Shown here one piece after another: positions 23,415 through 29,966 of a stretch of 31,304 bases of DNA. Numbering within the stretch: position 1 is the stretch's first letter; each line of letters starts with the position of its first letter. Position numbers and translations under genes: made by a program. Source of the DNA: PALSA-607 sp036509315 (lineage in GTDB: Bacteria > Actinomycetota > Actinomycetes > Acidothermales > Acidothermaceae); the NCBI GenBank assembly GCA_036509315.1, contig DATCFU010000056.1, positions 1 to 31,304 of the forward strand, read 5' to 3'. Below the pieces are notes generated by a model. It made no database searches and was not told the origin of the DNA. It worked only from the letters and a program-made list of their open reading frames with translations.

Positions 23415-23440
23415 AGCCGCGGCTGTGGGCCACCGCGGCT
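23415..23440 (-). terminator. GC-rich hairpin between metK and priA
   Basis: AGCCGCGG (23440-23433 on the minus strand) and CCGCGGCT (23422-23415) form a perfect 8-bp stem with a ten-base loop, 18 bases after the metK stop. No T tract follows. Strong stems without a U tail are often proposed as terminators in actinomycetes; it could equally be an RNA-stabilising 3' end. A smaller CTACC-GTCT-GGTAG stem lies between it and priA. Confidence 0.4.
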
Positions 23441-23458
23441 ATGCCTCGCACCTGTGAA

Positions 23459-24652
23459 TCAGCGACCGGCCGCGGCGCGCAGCGCGTCTGCTCGGCTGGT
23501 CGATTCCCACGTGAAGTCGAGCTCGGGGCGGCCGAAGTGACCGTACGCGGCGGTCTGTCGGTAGATGGGCCGCAGCAGGTCGAGGTCGCGGATGATCGCG
23601 CCGGGACGCAGGTCGAAGACCGAAACGACGGCTTCCTGGATCAACTCGTCGGGTACGAGGCCGGTGCCGAAGGTCTCGACGAAAAGTCCGACCGGGTTCG
23701 CCTTGCCGATCGCGTAGGCCACCTGCACCTCGCAGCGACTTGCGAGCCCGGCCGCCACGACGTTCTTGGCAACCCAACGCATCGCGTACGCAGCCGAGCG
23801 ATCGACCTTGGACGGGTCCTTGCCGGAGAATGCGCCGCCGCCGTGGCGGGCCATGCCGCCGTAGGTGTCGACGATGATCTTGCGGCCGGTCAGCCCGGCG
23901 TCGCCCATCGGACCGCCGATCTCGAAACGGCCGGTCGGATTCACCAGGAGCCGATGACTGCCGGTGTCGATGCCAAGCTCGGCCATCTCCGGCGCCACCA
24001 CGAACTCGGCGATGTCAGGAGCGAGCAACGTGTCGATGTCGATGTCGGCAGCGTGCTGGCTGGACACGACGACAGTGTCGAGCCGCACCGGCTTATCGCC
24101 GTCGTACTCGATCGTCACCTGGGTTTTCCCGTCAGGCCGCAGGTACGGCACGACGCCGTCCTTGCGAACTTGCGACAACCGGCGGGCCAGCCGGTGGGCC
24201 AGGGCGATCGGTAGCGGCATCAGCTCAGGGGTGTCGTCACACGCGTAGCCAAACATCAGCCCCTGGTCACCGGCACCCTGCCGATCGAGGTCGTCGACGC
24301 CTTCACCGTGGCGACGCTCGTAACCCTCGTCGACACCCTGCGCGATGTCGGGCGACTGGGATCCGATCGACACGGACACACCGCATGAAGCGCCGTCGAA
24401 GCCCTTCTTCGAAGAGTCATATCCGATCCCGAGAATCACTTCGCGCACGATCGCGGGAATGTCGGCCCAGGCCTCTGTGGTCACCTCACCGGCGACGTGC
24501 ACCTGGCCAGTCGTGATGAGCGTCTCGACCGCGACCCGGCTCTTCGGATCGTCCTTGAGCAGGGCGTCGAGAATGCCGTCGCTGATTTGATCGGCGATCT
24601 TGTCCGGGTGACCTTCGGTCACAGACTCGGACGTGAATAAGCGGCGCGACAC
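23459..24652 (-). CDS. metK: S-adenosylmethionine synthase MetK
   Basis: MetK makes SAM from methionine and ATP. The start is GTG 24652 (VSRRLFTSESVTEGHPDK), with AGGGAG just upstream; the frame extends 16 codons further with no family similarity. The 397-residue product has the ATP-binding GHPDKIADQISD (about 14-25), the GAGDQGLMFGYACDDTPELMPLP signature 1 region and the glycine-rich phosphate loop GGGAFSGKDPSKVDRSAAY. SAM is used by the two rRNA methyltransferases encoded in this window. No SAM riboswitch is seen in the 60 bases upstream. Confidence 0.98.
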   Translation of the reverse strand: MSRRLFTSESVTEGHPDKIADQISDGILDALLKDDPKSRVAVETLITTGQVHVAGEVTTEAWADIPAIVREVILGIGYDSSKKGFDGASCGVSVSIGSQSPDIAQGVDEGYERRHGEGVDDLDRQGAGDQGLMFGYACDDTPELMPLPIALAHRLARRLSQVRKDGVVPYLRPDGKTQVTIEYDGDKPVRLDTVVVSSQHAADIDIDTLLAPDIAEFVVAPEMAELGIDTGSHRLLVNPTGRFEIGGPMGDAGLTGRKIIVDTYGGMARHGGGAFSGKDPSKVDRSAAYAMRWVAKNVVAAGLASRCEVQVAYAIGKANPVGLFVETFGTGLVPDELIQEAVVSVFDLRPGAIIRDLDLLRPIYRQTAAYGHFGRPELDFTWESTSRADALRAAAGR

Positions 24653-24692
24653 GGCGCTCCCTTGGTCGACTGATTGACTCGCATGACACCCG

Positions 24693-24707
24693 GGCGTCAA
24701 TGACGCC
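24693..24707 (-). terminator. Small hairpin between coaBC and metK
   Basis: GGCGTC (24707-24702 on the minus strand), ATT loop, GACGCC (24698-24693) is a perfect 6-bp stem five bases after the coaBC stop and about 40 bases before metK. It has no T run, so it is only a weak terminator or processing-signal candidate. Confidence 0.3.
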
Positions 24708-24712
24708 AGAGT

Positions 24713-25972
24713 CTAGGACACCTGCAGAAGGCGAGCAGCCACGAGATCCCAGACAACGTCGGCGAGGGCGGCCTTGGGTCCGGGCTCGACATCGACTGCG
24801 GTGCCGTCGGCGCCAAGAATCGTCGCAGCGTTGTCGGTGACATCGAACCCCTTCGTCGCGCCGACCTCGTTGACCACCAAGAGATCCGCGCCCTTGCTCG
24901 CCAGCTTTACGCGTCCGTTGGCCAGTGCGTCGTCTGTTTCGGCTGCGAACCCGACGACGACCTGAGCGGCCCGGCCGACGCGATCGGCTCGGCCGAGTTC
25001 GGCGAGCACGTCGGGATTGCGGGTGAGCGCCAGCGCCGGCGGGTCGGCGTCCGACTTCTTGATCTTGGACGCCGAGCTGGTGACCGGTCGGAAGTCGGCG
25101 ACGGCGGCAGCCATCACCACTGCGTCGGCGTCCGTGGCCGCCTCGAGCACAGCACCACGCAGTTCTTCGGCGGAACCTACCCGCACGACCTTGGCGCCGG
25201 CTGGATCCGGCAGCGCCACGTTGGCCGAGACCAGGGTGACCTCTGCGCCGCGTGCTACCGCAGTGATCGCCAGTGCGTAACCCTGGCGGCCTGAGCTGCG
25301 ATTGCCGAGAAAACGGACCGGATCCAGCGCTTCCCTGGTGCCGCCGGCCGACACGACCACTCGACGTCCGACCAAGTCAGGACGCAGCCCGTCACGACCG
25401 CGGCTGAGCACCCGGCGGGCCACCTCGGCGATTTCGGCGGGCTCCGGCAGCCGGCCGATTCCCGAATCGGGGCCGGTCAACCGGCCCACCGCGGGCTCAA
25501 TCACGATGACGCCGCGAGACCGCAGTGTCGCCACGTTGGTGGCCGTAGCGGGGTTATTCCACATCTCGGTATGCATGGCCGGCGCAAACACCACCGGGCC
25601 GCGCGCCGTCAGAATGACGTTGGTCAGCAAGTCGTCGGCCAGCCCATGAGCGGCCCGGGCCAACACGTCGGCGGTAGCAGGGACCACGAGGACCAGATCG
25701 GCCTGTTGACCAAGGCGCACGTGCGCGACTTCGTGCACGTCGTCAAAGAGATCGACGCGAACGCGATTGCCGGACAGCGCGGCCCATGTCGGCGCACCCA
25801 CGAATTGCAATGCGGCCTGCGTTGGCACGACCGTGACGTCATAGTGCGCTTCGGTCAGGAGCCGCAACACCTCGCACGCCTTGTAGGCCGCGATCCCACC
25901 GGTCACACCGAGCACGATGCGGGGTCGGCCCGCGTCGGATGCGGACTCGCGAGGCGAAGATGCGGGAGTCAT
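24713..25972 (-). CDS. coaBC: Bifunctional phosphopantothenoylcysteine decarboxylase / synthetase CoaBC (Dfp)
   Basis: CoaBC carries out two successive steps of coenzyme A synthesis: CoaB adds cysteine to phosphopantothenate, and CoaC decarboxylates the product using FMN. In the 419-residue protein the CoaC part (about 15-195) has TGGIAAYKA, the catalytic His84 in VAHVRLGQQADL, and PAMHTEMWNNPAT. The CoaB part (about 205-415) has SAGGTREALDPVRFLGNRSSGRQG, AAVADFRP and the KIKK lysines. It starts 14 bases after the rpoZ stop. The order gmk-rpoZ-coaBC-metK is standard for actinomycetes. Confidence 0.97.
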   Translation of the reverse strand: MTPASSPRESASDAGRPRIVLGVTGGIAAYKACEVLRLLTEAHYDVTVVPTQAALQFVGAPTWAALSGNRVRVDLFDDVHEVAHVRLGQQADLVLVVPATADVLARAAHGLADDLLTNVILTARGPVVFAPAMHTEMWNNPATATNVATLRSRGVIVIEPAVGRLTGPDSGIGRLPEPAEIAEVARRVLSRGRDGLRPDLVGRRVVVSAGGTREALDPVRFLGNRSSGRQGYALAITAVARGAEVTLVSANVALPDPAGAKVVRVGSAEELRGAVLEAATDADAVVMAAAVADFRPVTSSASKIKKSDADPPALALTRNPDVLAELGRADRVGRAAQVVVGFAAETDDALANGRVKLASKGADLLVVNEVGATKGFDVTDNAATILGADGTAVDVEPGPKAALADVVWDLVAARLLQVS

Positions 25973-25986
25973 CGCACCCGCCGGCG

Positions 25987-26250
25987 TCAGGCCTCGACCG
26001 GCTCGGCGGTCAGCAGCCGGCCGTTGATTTCGCGCAAGGCGACGGAGAGCGGCTTCTCGTGCGGGTGCGTCTCGACGAGCGGCCCGACGTATTCGAGCAG
26101 GCCCTCACCGAGCTGGGAGTAGTACGCGTTGATCTGCCGGGCGCGCTTGGCAGAGTAGATGACCAGGGCGTACTTGGAGTCGGCGATCTTGAGCAGGTCA
26201 TCGATAGGCGGATTGGTGATGCCCTCGGGACTGGCGACAATGCCTGACAC
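25987..26250 (-). CDS. rpoZ: RNA polymerase omega subunit
   Basis: Omega helps fold and hold the beta' subunit in RNA polymerase. The 87-residue protein has the diagnostic helix PPIDDLLKIADSKYALVIYSAKRARQINAYY (split in two parts: about 14-30 and 31-44) and a C-terminal KPLSVALREINGRLL segment. An ATG start follows gmk by 48 bases, and an 8-bp inverted repeat lies in that gap. Length is within the usual 80-110 range. Confidence 0.96.
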   Translation of the reverse strand: MSGIVASPEGITNPPIDDLLKIADSKYALVIYSAKRARQINAYYSQLGEGLLEYVGPLVETHPHEKPLSVALREINGRLLTAEPVEA

Positions 26251-26271
26251 GCGATGCCCTTCGATCGGTTC

Positions 26272-26289
26272 GCTGTTCGAGCGAACAGC
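26272..26289. repeat. Perfect 8-bp inverted repeat between gmk and rpoZ
   Basis: GCTGTTCG (26272-26279) and CGAACAGC (26282-26289) are perfect inverted copies separated by AG. In RNA this would be a stem with the inner pairs opened into a small loop. It lies between the gmk stop and the rpoZ start, about 22 bases before the ATG; it could be an operator, a processing hairpin or a control on rpoZ translation. Confidence 0.55.
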
Positions 26290-26298
26290 ACGATGCGC

Positions 26299-26868
26299 CT
26301 ACGGGCGCAGATGCAACAACTTTACCAGTTCGTCGCACGCCTGCTGGACGGACTCGTTGACCACCACGGCGTCGAACTCGGGCTCGGCGGCCAACTCCAG
26401 CCGGGCTCGTTCGAGGCGGGCGGCCGCAATTTCTGGCGATTCGGTGCCCCGACCGGTAAGACGACGGACGAGTTCCTCCCACGAGGGAGGGGTCAAGAAC
26501 ACGCAGAAGACGTCAGGCATCACCGCCCGCACTTGCCGTGCTCCCTGCAGATCGATCTCTAACAACGCGGGGACGCCGGCGGCCAGCTTCTCATCAACCG
26601 GCTTTCGCGGCGTCCCGTATCGATGTTTGCCGTATGCCGCGTGTTCGAGGAACTCACCCGCGGCGATCATGGCGTCGAACCGCGCATCGTCGACGAAGCG
26701 GTAGCTCACGCCGTCGATCTCACCGGGCCGGGGAAATCGCGTCGTGACCGATACCGAGACCCAAAGCTCGGGGACGCGACGGGCAAGTGCGGCCACCACA
26801 GTGCCCTTGCCGACGCCAGATGGACCGGACAGCACCGTCAGGCGAGCCGGCTCAGGAACGACCACCAC
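26299..26868 (-). CDS. gmk: Guanylate kinase
   Basis: Gmk phosphorylates GMP to GDP. The 189-residue product has the P-loop GPSGVGKGT (about 15-23), the GMP-binding VTTRFPRPGEIDGVSYRFV, LLEIDLQGARQV and RLTGRGTES lid region. It starts at GTG 26868, inside the end of mihF (17-base overlap); a second GTG one codon later is equally possible. The pairing with mihF upstream and rpoZ downstream is the normal actinobacterial order. Confidence 0.97.
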   Translation of the reverse strand: MVVVPEPARLTVLSGPSGVGKGTVVAALARRVPELWVSVSVTTRFPRPGEIDGVSYRFVDDARFDAMIAAGEFLEHAAYGKHRYGTPRKPVDEKLAAGVPALLEIDLQGARQVRAVMPDVFCVFLTPPSWEELVRRLTGRGTESPEIAAARLERARLELAAEPEFDAVVVNESVQQACDELVKLLHLRP

Positions 26869-27175
26869 CGAACTCCGCGACCAGCGCGGCGCGTTGCTTG
26901 GTGCCTAGCCCCCGCACCCGCCTGGTCGATGCGATCCCGAGTCGCTCCATGATCTGACCGGCCCGCACCTTGCCGACGCCCGGCAATGATTCGAGCAACG
27001 CGGTAACCCGCATCTTGCCCACGACGTCGTCGCGTTCGCCTAGGTCGAGGACTGCGCCGAGGGATTCTCCGGAATGCTTCAGGCGTGCCTTGATCTCGGC
27101 TCGACGCTGCCGAGCGACCGCAGCTTTCGCGAGTGCATCGGCGCGCTGCTCGGGCGTCAGGATCGGGAGTGCCAC
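26852..27175 (-). CDS. mihF: Integration host factor, actinobacterial type (mIHF)
   Basis: mIHF is a small nucleoid-associated DNA-binding protein of actinomycetes, unrelated in fold to E. coli IHF, and essential in mycobacteria. I choose GTG 27175 (MALPILTPEQRADALAKA), because GAGGTG stands six bases before it and mycobacterial homologues begin MALP; a GTG three codons earlier falls inside that ribosome site. The 107-residue protein has a long basic N-terminal helix (ARQRRAEIKARLK), VGKMRVTALLESLPGVGKVRAGQIMERL with a helix-two-turn-helix DNA-binding core, and IASTRRVRGLGTKQRAAL near the C-terminus. It overlaps gmk by 17 bases. Confidence 0.95.
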   Translation of the reverse strand: MALPILTPEQRADALAKAAVARQRRAEIKARLKHSGESLGAVLDLGERDDVVGKMRVTALLESLPGVGKVRAGQIMERLGIASTRRVRGLGTKQRAALVAEFGGGRS

Positions 27176-27259
27176 GAAGGTCACCTCGAACGGGTGGCGG
27201 CGCGAGGCCGGAGTGGACCGAATGGAGTCGACGCGATGTTTTCGCTCCGACGAGTTCGC

Positions 27260-27289
27260 AACCTAGCGACAACGAGCCGTGTCGGGCAA
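27260..27289 (-). promoter_or_regulatory. Promoter candidate for mihF-gmk-rpoZ-coaBC
   Basis: TTGCCC (27289-27284) and TAGGTT (27265-27260) on the minus strand are separated by 18 bases, matching the actinobacterial SigA pattern. The element begins eight bases after the pyrF stop and would give a leader of about 77 bases before mihF. It suggests that mihF and its followers can be expressed apart from the pyrimidine genes. Confidence 0.5.
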
Positions 27290-27296
27290 CGCGGCC

Positions 27297-27998
27297 CTAA
27301 CTTCGAAGCCCTCGACGCAACGCTGCGGCCAATGATGCAGCGGCTGCACCGGGGTCAGCAGCGCCGGTGATTTGGCGGCCGATCACCAACAGATCGGCCC
27401 CGTCCGCGAGCGCCTGCTCGGGGGTTGCCACGCGAGCCTGATCGTTCGCGTCCGCACCAGCCGAGCGAACCCCTGGCGTAATCAGCTTGATATCGGGTCC
27501 GACCTCCGCGCGCACCGCAGCGACCTCGCGTGCTGAACAAACGATCGCGCCAGCACCCGCGGACACCGCCATGAGCGCGAGCCTGCGCACCGCATCTTGC
27601 GATCCGCCCGCGATCCCGAACTCGGCGAGGTCGGCGTCTTCGAGGCTGGTCAAGATTGTGACCGCGGTGATCACGCCGTCGGGCAACTCTTCCTTCGCGG
27701 CCTGGATCATCGCGCGACCACCAAGCGCATGCACGGTGAGGTAGGCGGGTCGAACGCGTGCAACTGAGCGAACCGCGCCTGCGACGGTGTTGGGAATGTC
27801 GTTCAACTTCAGGTCGAGGAACAGATCGATCCGGCTGCCACCGCGAACGCTGGCGATGGCCTCGGGACCGTACCGGCAAAATAGTTCGAGGCCGATCTTC
27901 AGTGTGCTCACATGAGGTTCGACGGCACGCGCCCACGCGCTAGCTGTCTCGAGGTCGCGCGCATCGAGCGCGACCGCGATCGGTGCAGTGCCCGTCAT
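27297..27998 (-). CDS. pyrF: Orotidine 5'-phosphate decarboxylase, type 1
   Basis: PyrF makes UMP from OMP, the last step of the de novo pathway. The 233-residue protein has the type 1 (E. coli-like) signature FLDLKLNDIPNTV with catalytic Asp62, Lys64 and Asp67, IGLELFCRYG before it, and the phosphate-binding end LLVIGRQIT. Streptomyces and Mycobacterium carry the longer type 2 enzyme of about 275 residues at this place, so the short type is unexpected for this neighbourhood. It follows pyrD by 19 bases. Confidence 0.96.
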   Translation of the reverse strand: MTGTAPIAVALDARDLETASAWARAVEPHVSTLKIGLELFCRYGPEAIASVRGGSRIDLFLDLKLNDIPNTVAGAVRSVARVRPAYLTVHALGGRAMIQAAKEELPDGVITAVTILTSLEDADLAEFGIAGGSQDAVRRLALMAVSAGAGAIVCSAREVAAVRAEVGPDIKLITPGVRSAGADANDQARVATPEQALADGADLLVIGRQITGAADPGAAAASLAAALRRGLRS

Positions 27999-28017
27999 AT
28001 CACGCCCGCGTGTTGAA

Positions 28018-29004
28018 TCATGGCGAGCTCACGCGTTCGCCGTGCGCCAGGCCCACAGCGTCGACCAACCGTTTGATACCGCGCTGTGCCAATGCCTCTT
28101 CGAGTTCGGCAAGGATGCGCACGGGCGCGGTCGGATCGTGGAAGATCTCGGTGCCGACCGACACCGCCCGTGCGCCGGCGAGGATGAACTGCAGGGCGTC
28201 GAGACCAGTGCGAATACCCCCCATGCCCAGGATCGGCACCTCGGGCATCGCAGCGTGAACCTGCCACACACAGCGCAGTGCGACCGGGCGAATCGCCGGA
28301 CCCGACAGCCCACCGGTGACGCCAGCCAACACGGGCCGCAGGGTGTCGGTGTCGATGACCATGCCAAGCAACGTGTTGGTCATCGACAACCCATCGGCTC
28401 CCGCAGTAACACATGCGCGCGCGATCGCGACGATGTCGGTGACGTCGGGCGAGAGCTTGGCGAAGACCGGGATCTCCGAGCGCGTCGCACGCCGCACGGC
28501 CTGCATGACTTCCGCGGCTGGTCTCGGATCGCAGGCAAACACCTGGCCGCGATCCTCGACGTTGGGGCACGAGATGTTGACCTCGATCATCGAAATGCCA
28601 CTTGCTTCACGTAGCCGCATCGCCAGCTTCGCGTACTCGTCAACGGTGCTGCCGGCGATTGACACGATCGCACGGGCGCCCTGCTCGACCAACCAAGGGA
28701 GGTCACGTTCGACGAAGGTCTCGATCCCGGGGCCTTGCAGGCCGATGGAGTTCAACATCCCGCTCGGCGTCTCGGCCATCCGCGGCGTCGCCCGACCGGA
28801 CCGCACGTTCATCATGATGGACTTCGTCACGATGCCACCGAGCTCGGCAACATCGAAGAACTGCGCGAGTTCTTGTCCGGCGGCAGCACAGCCGGATGCC
28901 GTCAGAACCGGGTTCGGCGGTTCGAACCGGCCCAACGTTGTTGCCATGTCGACCGTGCTCGCGACCTTGGTGACCGGCGTTGCCGTGCGAACCGTCAGGC
29001 TCAT
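28018..29004 (-). CDS. pyrD: Dihydroorotate dehydrogenase, class 1B catalytic subunit
   Basis: PyrD oxidises dihydroorotate to orotate with FMN; class 1B enzymes pass electrons through PyrK to NAD+. The 328-residue product has the class 1 catalytic Cys146 in EVNISCPNVEDRG, NPVLTASGCAAAG near the N-terminus, KLSPDVTDI and MGGIRTGLDALQFILAGA near the C-terminus. The ATG at 29004 overlaps the pyrK stop by four bases; a second ATG 19 codons later (MATTLGRFEPPNP) fits the usual family start as well. The pyrK neighbour and lack of a membrane N-terminus support class 1B. Confidence 0.96.
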   Translation of the reverse strand: MSLTVRTATPVTKVASTVDMATTLGRFEPPNPVLTASGCAAAGQELAQFFDVAELGGIVTKSIMMNVRSGRATPRMAETPSGMLNSIGLQGPGIETFVERDLPWLVEQGARAIVSIAGSTVDEYAKLAMRLREASGISMIEVNISCPNVEDRGQVFACDPRPAAEVMQAVRRATRSEIPVFAKLSPDVTDIVAIARACVTAGADGLSMTNTLLGMVIDTDTLRPVLAGVTGGLSGPAIRPVALRCVWQVHAAMPEVPILGMGGIRTGLDALQFILAGARAVSVGTEIFHDPTAPVRILAELEEALAQRGIKRLVDAVGLAHGERVSSP

Positions 29005-29909
29005 CGGGTCACCGCGGCTTTGGTCTTGCGGGGAGTCGACGCGCGCGACGGCGCCTTTGCGGTTGGCGGCACTGACGCACCGTGCACGTCAGCGGGAATC
29101 GTTCCGACGTCATCGAAACGCACCCGATCACCGTGAAAGACCGGACCGTCAACGCACGAGCGCACCATGCGCGTGATGCCGTCGTCGCCGATCACTGGCA
29201 GCACGCAGGTCATGCAAACGCCGACGCCGCAGGCCATCAGTTCCTCGACGGCAATCTGGCACGGCATGCCGAGTGCGTTAGCTACCTCACTGACGGCACG
29301 CAGCATGCCCATCGGGCCGCACGCGTAGACGACGTCGGCCTTGCTTGACGCGAGAACATCGGGCAGGACGTCGGACACTCGGCCGTGGTGACCGACTGAC
29401 CCGTCGTCCGTCGTGACCGTCAAGGTCGCGGAGATCCGCTTCGCGTCGAGCGCGCCGAACAGACGGTCCTCTCTTGCCGCGCCCATAACGAAGTCGACGC
29501 GACACCCTCGGGCACGCAGAGCATCGGCGAGCGGGAAGAGCGGAGCGGTGCCATACCCGCCCCCGACGAGCACGCAAGTAGCGGGCTCGCGGGGCAATGA
29601 GAACGGGCGGCCGAGAGGGCCGACGATGTCGAGCCGTTCGTGCGCTTGGCGACTGGCCAGCCAGGCTGTACCGCGGCCCTCGACGGAGAAGACGAACTCG
29701 ACGGTGCCCCCGTAGACCCCTCGCTCGTGGATCTGGTGGATCGAGAATGCCCGGCGCATCAGCATGGCCGTGTCGGGACCGCCAACGGCGACCGTCACGA
29801 ACTGCCCGGGTTTGGCGATCTCCGCCACGCCCGGCGCCACAACGGTCATGGCGTGGTAGGCGCCGATCCTGCGGAGCGAGAGCACCTCGCCGTTTACCTG
29901 CACCGGCAT
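29001..29909 (-). CDS. pyrK: Dihydroorotate dehydrogenase electron-transfer subunit PyrK
   Basis: PyrK carries electrons from PyrD to NAD+ through FAD and a [2Fe-2S] cluster. The 302-residue product has the FAD-binding MRRAFSIHQI (about 51-60), the NAD-binding VGGGYGTAPLFPLADAL (about 115-131), and a cluster motif with Cys227, Cys232, Cys235 and Cys252 (C-x4-C-x2-C-x16-C, in ELMACGVGVCMTC and RSCVDGPVF). After about residue 270 there is a basic, Ala/Pro/Ser/Lys-rich tail that most PyrK proteins (about 260 residues) lack. It starts at ATG 29909 with GAGGAG upstream, 57 bases after carB. Confidence 0.95.
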   Translation of the reverse strand: MPVQVNGEVLSLRRIGAYHAMTVVAPGVAEIAKPGQFVTVAVGGPDTAMLMRRAFSIHQIHERGVYGGTVEFVFSVEGRGTAWLASRQAHERLDIVGPLGRPFSLPREPATCVLVGGGYGTAPLFPLADALRARGCRVDFVMGAAREDRLFGALDAKRISATLTVTTDDGSVGHHGRVSDVLPDVLASSKADVVYACGPMGMLRAVSEVANALGMPCQIAVEELMACGVGVCMTCVLPVIGDDGITRMVRSCVDGPVFHGDRVRFDDVGTIPADVHGASVPPTAKAPSRASTPRKTKAAVTR

Positions 29910-29966
29910 GTCGCCGTCTCCTCGGTTACATGGCAGCCTGTCGTCGGGCGACCGGGAGTCACCCTG

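Noticed and set aside
24653..24712. SAM-sensing riboswitch before metK
   Set aside because: Only 60 bases are available, and no SAM-I, SAM-II or SAM-IV consensus is visible.
26272..26289. LexA/SOS box
   Set aside because: GTTCG...CGAAC has the half-sites in the reverse order and the wrong spacing compared with CGAAC-N4-GTTCG.
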